From the NCBI GenBank assembly GCA_013178155.1, contig JABLXH010000035.1, forward strand, positions 1-46,064: 46,064 nucleotides of DNA. The letters run 5' to 3'. Made by a program: the position numbers and the translations under genes. Every line of letters begins with the position of its first letter. Position 1 is the stretch's first letter. Under the pieces are notes generated by a model. The model was not told the DNA's origin. It did no database searches and was given only the letters and a program-made list of their open reading frames with translations. This document shows positions 25,401-34,562 of the stretch, piece after piece. Source of the stretch: Armatimonadota bacterium (GTDB taxonomy: Bacteria > Armatimonadota > Zipacnadia > Zipacnadales > UBA11051).

Positions 25401-26626
25401 GCTTCGGGTACAACATGTACCACGAGCGCCGGACCGAGGGCGGCGGGGGTTACGGCCAGGGCCCCCACAAGGGCTGCTCGCTGTCGCTGCACAAGCGGCT
25501 GTTCTTCCAGAGCTACACCGGCGGCGACAGCATCGTCGGCACGGAGACCGCGCAGTTCACCGGCGACCAGCTACCAAACGGCGCCCAGGAGCTGAGCCCC
25601 CTGGGCCGGCAGCACCTGGAGATCAAAGAGTGGGTGGAAAAGCACCCCGACCGTGGGGTCCTCTTCACACCGGTAGCCTTCATGCTGGATTTCTACAACG
25701 GCTGGAACATGCCGCGTCACCTGTACCGGAGCGACAAGTACAAGATCTGGGGCAAGCTGCCCTATGAGAAGGAGGACTACGCCATTGACCAGTTCTTCCG
25801 CCTGGTCTGGCCGGGGTATGAGGACTGCAGCTACCTGCGCAACGAGCGCGGGTTCATCACTCCGACACCCTATGGCGACATCTTCGATGTGGTGACCAAC
25901 CGCTGTCGTCCCGACATCCTGAAGCAATACACGACCCTGATACTGCTGGGCGAGGTCGAGATCACCCCGGAGGTGGCGGCGAACCTGGAAGGCTTTGTCC
26001 GCGACGGCGGCGATGTATGGGTTGACGCCCGCGGCGCGGCGCAGCTACCGGCGGCGCTCACCGGGCTGACGCTGGGCGAGCAAGCCCAGGCCTGCACCAC
26101 GGCCTGGCTGGGGAACACCACGCCCTTCGCCGAGCGGCCCTACACCTACACGGTGGCCACCCTGGCGGGCGCCCAGCCCAAACTCATCAACGAGGCCGGT
26201 CATCCGGTCATCACCGTTCAGTCCGTCGGCGAGGGTCGGGTGTTTGTCTGTCTGGCCGACCACTGGATGACGGACAGGCTGGAATATGCCGAGCCGAAGC
26301 TGGTCAACATGGAGCCGCCGTACCGGCTGCTGAAGGGCGTGGAGCGCTATCTGGACTACTACCTGCGCCAGTTTCTGCCGGTCACGGTGGAGCCGGCTGG
26401 GCTGAACGTGCGGGTCAACTGCTATGGTGACGACCCGCAGCGCCTCCTGGTCTCGCTGACCAACAACGAGCTGTTTGCGGATTGGGAGGGTCAGGTCCGG
26501 CTGCGCAGTGGCACGGTGACCGCGGTGCGCGACCTGCGCCGCGAGCAGGCGCTGGAGCCAGCCGCCCTAAGCAAGATGCGCGTCCCGGCGGGGGATGTGG
26601 CCCTTTTGGACGTGCGGGTGGAATAG
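22475..26626 (+). CDS. Giant secreted LamG-containing glycosidase-like protein with in-frame palindromic insert
   Basis: A 1383-residue exported protein; signal peptide ACCLPIIMALALSWGAAWA. Residues about 25-240 are a LamG/concanavalin-like lectin domain (LLLYHFDEGEGTVAHDASGRG ... SGLIDEVRVSDVVRYD). A beta domain follows (265-380), then the 25-residue product of a palindromic DNA insert (382-406), then a CBM6-like sandwich (about 413-535, VPEDTIYRVHLRYAA). Residues about 750-1100 look like a TIM-barrel hydrolase (FGRVCWPHIGIL, DIWGYVPFGEAG, GYDNGEQDGRYIGSY). A Rossmann-like trimerisation-type domain comes next (TTLILLGEVEITPEVAANLEGF, about 1150-1260), then a C-terminal beta module. The overall plan resembles GH42-like enzymes, but I cannot assign catalytic residues. 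It probably forms an operon with the upstream CehA gene. Confidence 0.85.
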   Translation: MRACCLPIIMALALSWGAAWAQPAPGPFAPDEHTLLLYHFDEGEGTVAHDASGRGQDGLLKGAQWAKGKFGGGLWFDGTDDSVFLEHPDALRNLPQITVECWFNQEATWGRRFLVGHDVGFHFEVDDAAGMSISLYNQGGAVNNAEGKPHQQVAMGGVSIRPGRWHHLAITYNGREVAYFLDGVLRGRRTDAPKDFLLGAQSRGLWVGCYVDMDYYFSGLIDEVRVSDVVRYDPEGALQPGGKVFDMPQPTHPLRAASAVRTPQTTGQATLKLTLKQLWGDSAEGWVCLKPPGKPAAIVGQYQWTEKPAGPVELSFDVSDEATADGTYLVGLKHVKGWYYALTAAELVRAGKTVGKWTGEARVRWTFQPPVLAAVEVGPPRGRSAHQSAMPSASHAASRAQVSAPTDGLLLLPADADWVTGALELDPGEAGETPLMLGDGSCEWWLHVPEDTIYRVHLRYAAAAARPCDIVIDGDDLNDYNMCALNVTGRSTARDAFWEYQGTVSLKAGTHWLRLQDVLPDVVALWLEPTDRRPERKVPWARFSSWDTLPGAADWQVHPEFGDASGRVEARGEALVFAAEFRNTDPGHLFAGDRVRFTCPGKWDLEPCGRLDFTFQGTGSGHVAALSAVDAKGDEKLLWRHRDTQTEPVEVAAPLNFEGNNVFDPARVVALCLDLDEGNEQPATPHSWQVTLGDLAFVRRDVLAEPPDLRERQRTALQAVSAHQQRLLPLTYDLTPAKVRRWARPVIPEQHPLFAATEPRPVTRATMGMNLEFTGARDISAGAMKSFHEDYDFGRVCWPHIGILPQRRNFQTDEQYQAALAQMEERLRDVERRGLWLFDIWGYVPFGEAGPTPRVEPEHHAALLRVFGHRFLGYDNGEQDGRYIGSYADRGSFTDRRGGWEDFVKWDEGICNDSMNYMNATGSLNYSHYYGERGARMLGLETAQGLPSDTLMFAFLRGASKQYGRLTYQATSIWNRFGYNMYHERRTEGGGGYGQGPHKGCSLSLHKRLFFQSYTGGDSIVGTETAQFTGDQLPNGAQELSPLGRQHLEIKEWVEKHPDRGVLFTPVAFMLDFYNGWNMPRHLYRSDKYKIWGKLPYEKEDYAIDQFFRLVWPGYEDCSYLRNERGFITPTPYGDIFDVVTNRCRPDILKQYTTLILLGEVEITPEVAANLEGFVRDGGDVWVDARGAAQLPAALTGLTLGEQAQACTTAWLGNTTPFAERPYTYTVATLAGAQPKLINEAGHPVITVQSVGEGRVFVCLADHWMTDRLEYAEPKLVNMEPPYRLLKGVERYLDYYLRQFLPVTVEPAGLNVRVNCYGDDPQRLLVSLTNNELFADWEGQVRLRSGTVTAVRDLRREQALEPAALSKMRVPAGDVALLDVRVE
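23618..23692. repeat. 75-bp palindromic element inserted in frame in a coding sequence
   Basis: Left arm GGTAGGAGCGCTCACC (23618-23633) and right arm GGTGAGCGCTCCTACC (23677-23692) are perfect 16-bp reverse complements. Inward of a single A/A mismatch, GAGCGCGA and TCGCGCTC (8 bp) pair too, leaving a 25-nt loop region. The element is exactly 75 bp, begins on a codon boundary (codon 382) and adds 25 Ser/Ala-rich residues (GRSAHQSAMPSASHAASRAQ...) without a stop. No obvious target duplication flanks it. Its GGTAGG...CCTACC ends match those of the repeat cluster near 13.3 kb. Confidence 0.85.
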
Positions 26627-26629
26627 GCG

Positions 26630-26965
26630 TCAGGTGCTCTCCGGCTTCGCGGCGAGGGTCGCGACCACCATCCCGGCTGCCACCGCCGCGAAGCCCAGCC
26701 ACTGGACGCCCGTGGGGCGCGAGTGAAACACCAGCGCCAGGGCTAACTGCGTCACCAGAAATGCCCCGCCGCCCGCCAGCGCCAGCGCCAGATTCGGGTT
26801 CATGCGCGTGTAGAGCTTCATCATCAGCCAGATGCTGGAGGCGCCAAACAGGTTGCCGAGGATGAAGCCAGGCAGCCAGCGCCCATCAGTAGCACTGCCC
26901 CACTTGAAGAACAGTTGGGCCACCACCTGCATGGCCCAGAAGGCGGAGAGCAGAACAAGCGTCAT
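26630..26965 (-). CDS. Small four-helix membrane protein, EamA/SMR-like
   Basis: 111 residues with four hydrophobic helices (LVLLSAFWAMQVVAQLFFKWG; LPGFILGNLFGASSIWLMMKLY; ALALAGGGAFLVTQLALALVF; WLGFAAVAAGMVVATLAA), the size and topology of small multidrug resistance or half-EamA transporters. A Gly-rich helix 3 and a SRPTGVQWLG turn before helix 4 match the EamA pattern. It is the last gene of a minus-strand unit, 15 bp after the URO-D gene. Its cargo is unknown; by context it could export or import a product of the URO-D enzyme. Its stop nearly touches that of the convergent LamG protein. Confidence 0.82.
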   Translation of the reverse strand: MTLVLLSAFWAMQVVAQLFFKWGSATDGRWLPGFILGNLFGASSIWLMMKLYTRMNPNLALALAGGGAFLVTQLALALVFHSRPTGVQWLGFAAVAAGMVVATLAAKPEST

Positions 26966-26980
26966 GGCGGGCTCACCTGG

Positions 26981-28153
26981 CTAGCGGTAGGGGTAGTACT
27001 TTGCTGCCGTGTCAAAAAGGGCGACGATGTTCTCGGGCGGCGTGCCCGCCTGAATGGCATGGCTGGGGCCCAGGACGTAGCCCCCGTCGTGTCCCAGCAC
27101 CTCTATCAGCTCTCTGACCTCTGCCGCCACGTCCTCCGGTGAGCCGAAGGGCAGGGTCTGCTGCACACTGACCCCGCCTTGGAAGCACAGTCGGTCCCCG
27201 AAGCGCCGCTTCAGGTCCGCCGGATCCATACCCTCGGCGTCGAACTGCAGCGCCTGCAGCACATCAATGCCCATGTCCAGCAGTCCCGGCACCGCTTCGG
27301 CCACAGCGCCGTCCGAGTGGTAGATGACCCGGGCCCCATGCTCGTGAATGACCCGATTGAGGCGGACATGGTGGGGCTTGAGGTGCTCCTCCCACAGCGG
27401 CAGGGACATCAGCAGGCCCTGCTGGCCGCCGATGTCGTCGGCGGTAAAGACCAGGTCCACCGCGCCGGGCAGCGCGGCCAGCGACCGCTCCAGGTAGGCG
27501 GCAAAGAAGTCCGTGACGTGGCTCAGGATGGCTTGCGCGAGGTCCGGCGCTGTCAGCAGGTCCAGCAGCATCTGCTCAAAGCCGCGCAGATACCACGCGC
27601 ACTCGAAGGGGTTGCCGTTGGCGAGCATGAGGCAGTACTCGCCCTCCACCTGGGCCGCGCCGGCCAGGGCCGGCAGTGCCCCATAGTCAAACCAGTCCGG
27701 CGACGGCCACGGGTAAGCAGCGACGTCCGCCACCGTCTGCGCTCCCGCCAGGGGGTGGCGGTCTATCTCGTGATAGGCGTCGGCGCCGTAGCTGACCGGA
27801 ACGCGGTGCACCCCCCAGTAGTCCGTCCCGTCCTGGAGGTTCGGTCCGATGTACGGGGGGCCGATCCCCTTGATGTCCAGCAGCGGCTCCAGGTAGGCCT
27901 CGACCGTCAGGCCTCGCTCACGGCGCAGGTGCTCCTGCAGCGCCTGGTAGGCAGGACGGTTGATCCCGGAGCACACCATGGCGATGGGTACCCGGTCCGT
28001 GGTCTGGTGATCAAGGGCCAGCAGGACGCGTTCGCGATGGCTCAGGGCCGAAGCAAGCACGGGTTGCTCATCCTTACGGAAGCGTGCAGTCGCCTGCTTC
28101 GCGCCCGACCACCGTAAGTCCTGCCCAGGGTCACGGTCCTTCGAGGGGGTCAT
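26981..28153 (-). CDS. Uroporphyrinogen-decarboxylase-family protein (paralogue 2)
   Basis: A URO-D-fold protein of 390 residues if started at ATG 28153, which overlaps the upstream CARDB gene by 23 bp. The conserved opening, SHRERVLLALDHQTTDRVPIAM, begins only about residue 38, so the preceding residues are poorly characteristic; a GTG at 28060 (residue 32) with AAGGA upstream is an alternative start. The active-site region has IYHSDG (His279, Asp281), DVLQALQFDAEGMDP, LCFQGGVSVQQTLPFG and GPSHAIQ. There is no Cys in the zinc-ligand positions seen in MtaA-type methyltransferases and no HemE signature. Function unknown. Middle gene of a three-gene minus-strand operon. Confidence 0.87.
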   Translation of the reverse strand: MTPSKDRDPGQDLRWSGAKQATARFRKDEQPVLASALSHRERVLLALDHQTTDRVPIAMVCSGINRPAYQALQEHLRRERGLTVEAYLEPLLDIKGIGPPYIGPNLQDGTDYWGVHRVPVSYGADAYHEIDRHPLAGAQTVADVAAYPWPSPDWFDYGALPALAGAAQVEGEYCLMLANGNPFECAWYLRGFEQMLLDLLTAPDLAQAILSHVTDFFAAYLERSLAALPGAVDLVFTADDIGGQQGLLMSLPLWEEHLKPHHVRLNRVIHEHGARVIYHSDGAVAEAVPGLLDMGIDVLQALQFDAEGMDPADLKRRFGDRLCFQGGVSVQQTLPFGSPEDVAAEVRELIEVLGHDGGYVLGPSHAIQAGTPPENIVALFDTAAKYYPYR

Positions 28154-31100
28154 ACATCCGCGGCTCGAAGCGCAACCAGTTATCCTCCGAAGGCTTCCAG
28201 ATCAGCACATTGCGTGAGTTGGCGTAAAGCGGGCCGGGCGACAGATCCTGGTTAAGGACCTGGATGTAGAAGATGACCTGCAGCTTGCTCAGGTCCATCT
28301 CGCGACCGATCGGGTAGACCGCCATGCGCGGGGAGTACCATTGCCGGCGGATGGTGGCGGTGTTCGTGCCATCCGTGACCTGCACGATGTCGCAGCGAAC
28401 CACCGTCTGGCCGCCGCCGAACTCCAGGCCAACATCCATGGTGGTCACGTCCAGGTCAATCAGCGAGGCACTCTGGTACTTGTCCCCGGTGTGGCTTGTG
28501 AACGTGCCCACGACTTCCCCGTCATGGAGCTGGGACGGGTCAATGTCAGCCGTCAGGTAGTCGTAGACCTCATTAATGGGATCCGCCAGCTTCGCCAGTT
28601 GCAGGGCCGCCTTGCCGGCCTTGGTGCCCAGCGCCGCGGTCGCGATGCCCTCCTTCACCGTGTCCACCGCCTCGCTGATAAGGTCCAGGGGATCGTATTC
28701 GAAGCTGCAGGAGGACCGCCAGAACATCCCAGGCTTGAAGGCAACCACCACCTCATCCACAATCGCAGTGTCCTGACCCTGCACGGTGTGGTAGATCAGG
28801 CCCATACTGCCCTTGAACTCGCCGAACTGAGCGTTGACCTCGTAGCCCGACGAAGCGACACCAAAGAAATCAAAGCCCGGCCAGCTTTCGATCATGGCCC
28901 AGGTCACGGCGTCGAAGCTGAGCGACTTGTGGGCCAGATTGACTTGCGGCAGCGACAGGTTAGCGGTGCATGTTCCCCCGCCTGCCACGACCCCGCTCAT
29001 GGTCCGTCCGGTCAAGTACCCGCTCTTGCAGGCCAGAACCTGGTAATCCCGTCCGGCCTCTACTTCGGTCAGTGTGTATTGGCCCTGCGCGTCGGTGGAC
29101 GTGGCCCGGGGAGCGCCATTGAGCCACACCTCCGCTCCGCTGAGCGCCTTGCCAGCGGCATCTGTCACCCGTCCGCTGATGCTGCCCCTGGGCTTGCGCG
29201 GCACACGCACATCCAGGTGACACTCGCCCTGGGCGTCGCGGTGGACGTCTACGGCTTCGGTTCGCGTCTCAAAGCCGTAAGCACCGGCGGTGACCTCGCA
29301 CCTCCCCGGCGGAACGTTGGCGAAATGCACTCCGCCGGGGCCCAGGGCCGGCGTCAGAGCGCCCCCGGTGTCGTCTCCGGAAGCGCCACTGCCCAGGGGG
29401 CGTAGACTGGCCGACATGGGTTCGCTCACCGGCTGCCCTGTCTCGGCGTCCAGTACGCGCACCACCACGTGTACGGGGCGCTCGAGTTGAACCTGTGCCG
29501 TCGTCTCCTGTCCGCGCACGATCCGGAAGGCTGCAGTGGCCCGCTGACGAGCGTAAGTGGGGTCCGGGTAGGGGCGAGAAGCGGAGAGTTGACCGGCTTG
29601 ATAGGCGCCGGGTGGCACATCGGCGATCTCCAGCACTCCGGCGTCGTCGCAGACCCCGAAGTACAGGTCTTCCAGCAGCACGTGGGCCCGTGCCACCGGT
29701 GCGCCGCTGTCACGGTCCAGCACCTTCACCCGCAGCACCCCGCCCGGCTCGCGGACATTGAAGTTCAGGGTGGCCACGTTGTTGGCTCGCACGAGATCGG
29801 AGAAGATGTCCTCCGGGTCCACGCAAAGCTGCAGGGAGTGCCGGCCGGGATTGGTGTTTGTCAGGTCAATCGTGGCGGTGACAAAGCCACCGCAGATCTC
29901 TGGTCCACTCCGGCGCGGTGGTCCCGCATAGCCGAACTGTGCCGTCTCCCGGTTGTAGAGCCGGCGTTCGTCGTCAATGAGCGGGATTGTCTCTCGCCAG
30001 ACCTCCCGACCATCGAGCAGCGCCACCAGCGGCACGTTCTGGAACCAGTTGGCCCGGCCCGGGTTCCCCACAATGAACCGCACGGTCACGGGTTTCTGCA
30101 CCAGGCCGGGGCCAGCAATGTCCGTGTTGGGGATGAGCAAAGGCTGCCCCAGAATAGCCAGGTCGTTACGGCCACAGGTCTGGCTTTCGTCGGCCCCCTC
30201 CAGACGGACGCGGTCCTCTTCCTCACCTCCGTCGGAGACCGAGAACTCCGCGCTCGCCTGATTGTTGCTCTCGTCAGCTTCGTCAACCTCATTGCCCGGG
30301 TCAACGGTCACCGTCATCCGCTTGCGACCGAGACCGGTGTAGACTTCCACGGTCTGGGACCTCGCCGGGTAGACGGTGCTGACCTCCGGTGGCTGCCAGC
30401 CTGGCTGCGGTCGCATTAGTTCATAGCGCACGGCAGCGGGCTGGTGGAAGGTTCGGCTCTGGCCACGCTGCAGCATGGGTTGCTTGTGGCCCGAGGTGTC
30501 CGGGTAGCGGTAGTGAAAGAGCACACCGTCAATGTTAATGTCGCAAGTCAGGTCGCCGTAGTACTCGGCGCCCTGGTTCGTGACCACCACGGTTGGTCCC
30601 ACAAAGCGGTCATATCGCCAATACCGCACCATCTGTCCGCCCTGGTAGTTGACCGGCTCGCGATTCAGCTTGATCGCCACTACGAGGTCGGGCTTGGCGG
30701 TCTGGGTCTGCTGGCCACCGGGCTGTGTGTCGTCTGGCTGCGCGTCGCTCGTCCCCGGTGGCTGGTCGTCGCCCTGCATAGTCTGCGTCCCTCCGGCAAC
30801 GTCCGGCTCTTCACGGCTCACTGGCCCTCCGGGGATGCGGGCATAGTACACCCGTTCCAGATTGGCTGGCTCCTCGCCGCGCTTGCGACCCACCATGAAG
30901 AAATGTGCAATACCGTTGGGCCCGACCACGAGGTTGAAGCTGCTGGCGGCGTAGGAGGAGAACTCGCAGGATTCCGTCTGGGTGCCCGGACGGCCCACCA
31001 GCACATCGCTGCCGGGTCCAGCGGGCGACAACCAGCGGAAATGAAGCTCTCGCCCGCCGTCGCTGTTGTACACGAGATAGATGATGCCCGCGGCTCCGGT

Positions 31101-31985
31101 CACGCTGGCGGCCAACCGGTGGGTGGACAGCTTCATCCTGTCCGGCAGGGGGATCTCCCAGCTCTGCCAGCCCTCAGACTGGCGCGTTCCCAGGGGCGCC
31201 GACGCCACGTAGAGTCGGTCGCTTTTCTCATAGGTATACCAGACGCGCTGTCGGGCCCAGTCCAGCGCCATGCGCAGGTTCGTGCTGGGTAGGCCAAAGG
31301 AGTTGGTGGTGTCTGGGGGCGGCCGCATGGACCAGGCACTGGCCTGCGTGGGGTCGGCGCCAGCGGCCAGAGAGACGCAGGTGGGAACGGTCCGCACGCC
31401 GCGGCCCAACAGGTGCAGCGAGCCGCCCCGTGTCAGGTAGAAAGCTTGGGTGTCAGAGAGCACGTCCAGAGTAGAGGGGAGCTTCACAGCGATCGTGTCT
31501 TCACCGCGCAGGAGGTACAACTCATGGCTGGTCTCGCGGTAGAAGACCAGCCTTCCGGAAGCGGTCAGTCCCACGTGGCCGAAGCTCTCCCCACCCGGCA
31601 ACTCCTTGCCCCGGCCCCAGGTGCCATCATGGTACACCGCATACCGGTAGTCGCTGCCGTAATATGCCAGCGCGAACTTGCCGCCGTGCCCTGCCAGTGA
31701 GCGCAGTTCGGTAATCTTGCTTACGTCGGTCTGGCCCTCGGGCGGCGGCAGGTCGCGCACTTCCCAGCCCGTCCCCGACCGTCGGAAGCTCCGGATGCAC
31801 TTCTTTCCGCCCACGTCTCCCTTCGCTACGCACATGAGGTCACCGTCATCGGTGGCCGTGGCGGCGATCCAGCTGTTCTTGCCCTCGAAGTCGAGGTCAG
31901 AGATCGGCTCCAACAGCACCTGCTGCGCTTCGGCGGCTGTCAGCACCATAGCGAGCGCAGCGGCCACCACGTAGCTTCTGCGCAT
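28131..31985 (-). CDS. Giant secreted CARDB / carboxypeptidase-regulatory-like repeat protein
   Basis: 1284 residues; signal peptide RSYVVAAALAMVLTAAEA. Regions in order: a beta-propeller-like N-terminal half (about 21-390, repeats such as GHGGKFALAYYGSDYRYAVY); a Gln/Pro/Asp/Thr linker (about 395-430); two CARDB domains (about 433-590, ending NEVDEADESNNQASAEF, and 610-745, ending DLVRANNVATLNF); three carboxypeptidase-regulatory-like beta modules (about 755-1025; the clearest is SISGRVTDAAGKALSGAEVW); and a 250-residue C-terminal domain that I do not recognise. No catalytic motif or sorting signal is visible. A surface adhesin, binding or scaffold role is likely. AGGAGGGG precedes the ATG, and a candidate promoter lies 59-88 bp upstream. 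Confidence 0.85.
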   Translation of the reverse strand: MRRSYVVAAALAMVLTAAEAQQVLLEPISDLDFEGKNSWIAATATDDGDLMCVAKGDVGGKKCIRSFRRSGTGWEVRDLPPPEGQTDVSKITELRSLAGHGGKFALAYYGSDYRYAVYHDGTWGRGKELPGGESFGHVGLTASGRLVFYRETSHELYLLRGEDTIAVKLPSTLDVLSDTQAFYLTRGGSLHLLGRGVRTVPTCVSLAAGADPTQASAWSMRPPPDTTNSFGLPSTNLRMALDWARQRVWYTYEKSDRLYVASAPLGTRQSEGWQSWEIPLPDRMKLSTHRLAASVTGAAGIIYLVYNSDGGRELHFRWLSPAGPGSDVLVGRPGTQTESCEFSSYAASSFNLVVGPNGIAHFFMVGRKRGEEPANLERVYYARIPGGPVSREEPDVAGGTQTMQGDDQPPGTSDAQPDDTQPGGQQTQTAKPDLVVAIKLNREPVNYQGGQMVRYWRYDRFVGPTVVVTNQGAEYYGDLTCDINIDGVLFHYRYPDTSGHKQPMLQRGQSRTFHQPAAVRYELMRPQPGWQPPEVSTVYPARSQTVEVYTGLGRKRMTVTVDPGNEVDEADESNNQASAEFSVSDGGEEEDRVRLEGADESQTCGRNDLAILGQPLLIPNTDIAGPGLVQKPVTVRFIVGNPGRANWFQNVPLVALLDGREVWRETIPLIDDERRLYNRETAQFGYAGPPRRSGPEICGGFVTATIDLTNTNPGRHSLQLCVDPEDIFSDLVRANNVATLNFNVREPGGVLRVKVLDRDSGAPVARAHVLLEDLYFGVCDDAGVLEIADVPPGAYQAGQLSASRPYPDPTYARQRATAAFRIVRGQETTAQVQLERPVHVVVRVLDAETGQPVSEPMSASLRPLGSGASGDDTGGALTPALGPGGVHFANVPPGRCEVTAGAYGFETRTEAVDVHRDAQGECHLDVRVPRKPRGSISGRVTDAAGKALSGAEVWLNGAPRATSTDAQGQYTLTEVEAGRDYQVLACKSGYLTGRTMSGVVAGGGTCTANLSLPQVNLAHKSLSFDAVTWAMIESWPGFDFFGVASSGYEVNAQFGEFKGSMGLIYHTVQGQDTAIVDEVVVAFKPGMFWRSSCSFEYDPLDLISEAVDTVKEGIATAALGTKAGKAALQLAKLADPINEVYDYLTADIDPSQLHDGEVVGTFTSHTGDKYQSASLIDLDVTTMDVGLEFGGGQTVVRCDIVQVTDGTNTATIRRQWYSPRMAVYPIGREMDLSKLQVIFYIQVLNQDLSPGPLYANSRNVLIWKPSEDNWLRFEPRMYDPLEGP

Positions 31986-32043
31986 GCTTAACCCCTCCTT
32001 GCGCCAGGCAAAGATTGCAGCGAAGTCCTACCTCATGGCCGGG

Positions 32044-32073
32044 ATGATAGTACTGCCGACAGGAACGAGGCAA
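32044..32073 (-). promoter_or_regulatory. Candidate promoter for the CARDB operon
   Basis: Read on the minus strand: TTGCCT (32073-32068), an 18-bp spacer, TATCAT (32049-32044, five of six to TATAAT). The implied start near 32037 leaves a leader of about 52 nt to the ATG at 31985. Moderate match only. Confidence 0.35.
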
Positions 32074-32172
32074 GTCCCGCAGGCATTCTTTGACCGAAAC
32101 AGGAGTATTCCATGAAGGTGCAGTGACCCTCCGGCCCGAATCGGCCCCTAGCGCTTCGCGAGGGGGTCAGCC

Positions 32173-33111
32173 GTGAGCCTGTGCCAACTGCGACAACGCT
32201 TCGACAGCTACCAGGTCGTGCTGGAGCCGGACCAGGACACGCCCGAGTGGTGGGCCGGGGCGCCGTCGGTGTGCCGGGACGCCGAAGGGGTCTTCTGGAT
32301 GGCCTGCCGGATGCGGGAGGGCAACTCCCCCCGCGGCCGGCGCGGCTATGAGATCCGCATTCTGCGCGGCGATGACGGTGTGCACTTCTCCGCCGTGCAC
32401 AGACTGCGGCGCGAGGACGTGCCGATTCCGGGCTTCGAGCGGCCGGCGCTGGTCTACAACCAGCGGGAGGGGACGTTCAGTCTCTATGGCTGCGGTCCCT
32501 TCGCTGACGGGCCGTGGTGCATTCTGCGCTTCGACGACGCAGCCAGCCCGACCGAGTTTGCACCCTCCACCTGCCGGCCGGTCATCATGCCGGACCCGGT
32601 GCCGGAGGACACCGTCGTGAGCCGGGTAGTGGGTTACAAGGACCCCTTCATCTTCGATGAGAGCGGCCTGAGGCACTGCTTCGCCATCGGCTTTGACAAG
32701 GTGGAGCGTGCCTACCACTTCGTCTCGGCCGATGGCGAGACCTGGGAACGCGTCGGTGACGGCCCGTGCTTTGATGTCGGCGGCTGGCACTCGTTCTTCA
32801 CCCGCCCGGCAGCGGTCCTGCCGGTCGGTGCGGGCTATCTGCTGGTCTACGAGGGGTCGCATCCCACCTGGCATGACCCGGTCTACAACATCGCGACGGG
32901 CCTGGCCTGGACACCGGACCTGCAGGAGTTCGTGGACCTGACTCCCGATGAGCCCCTGTTGACCAGCACCACGCCCGGGGACTACCTGACCTGGCGCTAC
33001 TCCCACTGGATGTGGGTGGAGGGCGACCTGTTTGTCTACGCCGAGGTCGCCCGGCCCAACAACACCAACGAGATCCGCATGTGGCGGCTCCCCGCGCGTT
33101 TCCTGCCGTGA
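32173..33111 (+). CDS. Five-bladed beta-propeller glycosidase-like protein
   Basis: 312 residues without a signal peptide, so probably cytoplasmic. Blades are recognisable from repeated strand-turn-strand patterns: WWAGAPSVCRDAEGVFWMACRM, YEIRILRGDDGVHFSAV, GFERPALVYNQREGTFSLYGCG, GYKDPFIFDESGLRHCFAIGF, FTRPAAVLPVGAGYLLVYEGS and WRYSHWMWVEGDLFVYAEV. Early KDP- and RP-type turns and acidic residues near blade starts are as in GH43/GH130-type five-bladed propellers, but no unique catalytic set can be named. The start is GTG, preceded by GAGGGGG. It is convergent with the heparinase fragment, 7 bp apart. A sugar-processing role suits the neighbours. Confidence 0.78.
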   Translation: MSLCQLRQRFDSYQVVLEPDQDTPEWWAGAPSVCRDAEGVFWMACRMREGNSPRGRRGYEIRILRGDDGVHFSAVHRLRREDVPIPGFERPALVYNQREGTFSLYGCGPFADGPWCILRFDDAASPTEFAPSTCRPVIMPDPVPEDTVVSRVVGYKDPFIFDESGLRHCFAIGFDKVERAYHFVSADGETWERVGDGPCFDVGGWHSFFTRPAAVLPVGAGYLLVYEGSHPTWHDPVYNIATGLAWTPDLQEFVDLTPDEPLLTSTTPGDYLTWRYSHWMWVEGDLFVYAEVARPNNTNEIRMWRLPARFLP

Positions 33112-33118
33112 CCGTGCT

Positions 33119-34548
33119 TCAGGGCTCGGCTGTGACCTCGGCCAGTTGGGCCGGGTCTCCGGCTACGACCTCGGGTTGTCTTCCGACCAGGCTGATCTGG
33201 ATGAAGTCGGTTCGGCCCTGCAGGCGCAACTCCACATCCCCGATGGCCAGCCGCTCGCCCTGCCAGAGTGCAATCGCGCGCACCCGGCCCTGGGCATCGA
33301 GCCGCACCCAGCAGGCGCGGGCGTCGGTGCGCAGATTCCAGTCGGGCTGAACGGCCACATGGCCGTCGAAGGCCAGCGGGTTCTGGGGGTCCAGCGAAAG
33401 GAACAGGTCTCGTCCGCCCGCCGCGAGGGCAATCTCCAGCGCGACGTTGCCCTGCGGGAAGGCCTCGCCGCTCATGGTCTGCACACCCAGGCGCCGAGCC
33501 GAGGCGATGCCTGGCTGCTGTTCATAGGGCTCGACAAGGCTGACAAAGGTGGACGCCAGCGGCGCCTCCCCACTTCGGCGCACCATCACCCGCGGCACCC
33601 AGGCCTCCTCGTTGCCCGAGTAGCCGCCGATAGAGACCCACCCCTCCGCAGTGCACGCTTCGGCATCGGCCGTGAAGTCCGTGTAGCGCAGCCGCACCTG
33701 TTTGCCCTCGGGGAGCAGGTCCTGGCGGTCCTCAATCTCCCAGTCCACCGTCCAGCCGGGCCGGGCTGGAGTTGTGCCATCGGGCTCGAGAAGCTGCTGG
33801 AAGTTGCGCATCTGCGCCCCCCGGCCATACTCCTGGGCGGCCTGGAGTGCGTAGTTGCCGGTGTTCAGCGTGCCGAAGTGGCTGTGCTGAAACTTGACGT
33901 GCTCGGCTCCGCCCACGACCCGAAACAGGTCAATGACATACGAGTTTGCCTCATCGAGGTCCACCAGGGCCACGGTCCGGTCGTACTGCCGGGCTTTGGC
34001 GGGCTGTGGTGCCTCGGCCTGGATGAGGCGGATGCCCTGCCCCTCGCCCCATAGCAGCGTCTTGCCGTTCCCCCCAACCTGGCTGTTGCCATCAATGACC
34101 ACTGTGTTGTGGGACGCTGTGGCCACGTACCAGCTGAACTTCGGCCCACCCCAGCCGCCATACTGCACCGGCGGATAGCCCAGGTCGGGCATCAGGTCCA
34201 GGCCCTTGGCGAAGAGCCCCAGGTTCAGGGCATCGTAGTGGGCATGACCACCCCCGGCGTCGTAGTCCAGCCACAGCGCCCGCGCGTTGGCTCCCGAACC
34301 TGAGCGCAGCACCGCCAGGTGCCACTGCTGCTTGTTAACACTGCTGACCTTCGGCTCCGGCCCGTACTCGGCAACAGTCTGCTGAATCCGCTGCTGGAAG
34401 GCGGCGGGGTCGGTGGTGAACAGGTCGTAGGGCAACCCCTCCACCTTCCGGCCATTGGCCAGGTAGGCCACCTGCGCATACGCCGGATCACCCGTGAGTT
34501 CGGTAAGGCGCCACAGAAAGCTGAAACTCGACGGCTCCGCTGCTTCCG
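33119..34548 (-). CDS. Heparinase II/III-like polysaccharide lyase, 5'-truncated at a junction
   Basis: About 475 residues of the C-terminal half of a heparinase II/III-type lyase. Visible features: the end of the helical toroid (AAEPSSFSFLWRLTELTGDPAYAQ), the diagnostic DAGGGHAHYDALNLGLFAKG with DLGYPP, then SHNTVVIDGNSQVGGNG, and the long beta-sandwich C-terminus (HFGTLNTGNYAL..., GYSGNEEAWVPRVMV). Family members are usually several hundred residues longer at the N-terminus and secreted; here the signal peptide and most of the toroid are missing. Upstream of about 34,550 the minus frame stays open to 35518, but that sequence is antisense to the Gfo/Idh gene and has no lyase character. No start codon with a ribosome-binding site is evident, so it is probably non-functional as it stands. 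Confidence 0.75.
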
Positions 34549-34562
34549 GCAGCTCGGTTATA

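Noticed and set aside
32112-32126. Four-codon mini-ORF (MKVQ) with CAGGAG ahead, upstream of the beta-propeller gene
   Set aside because: It has a good ribosome-binding site, but an ORF this short with no regulatory codons or attenuator hairpin cannot be told from chance.
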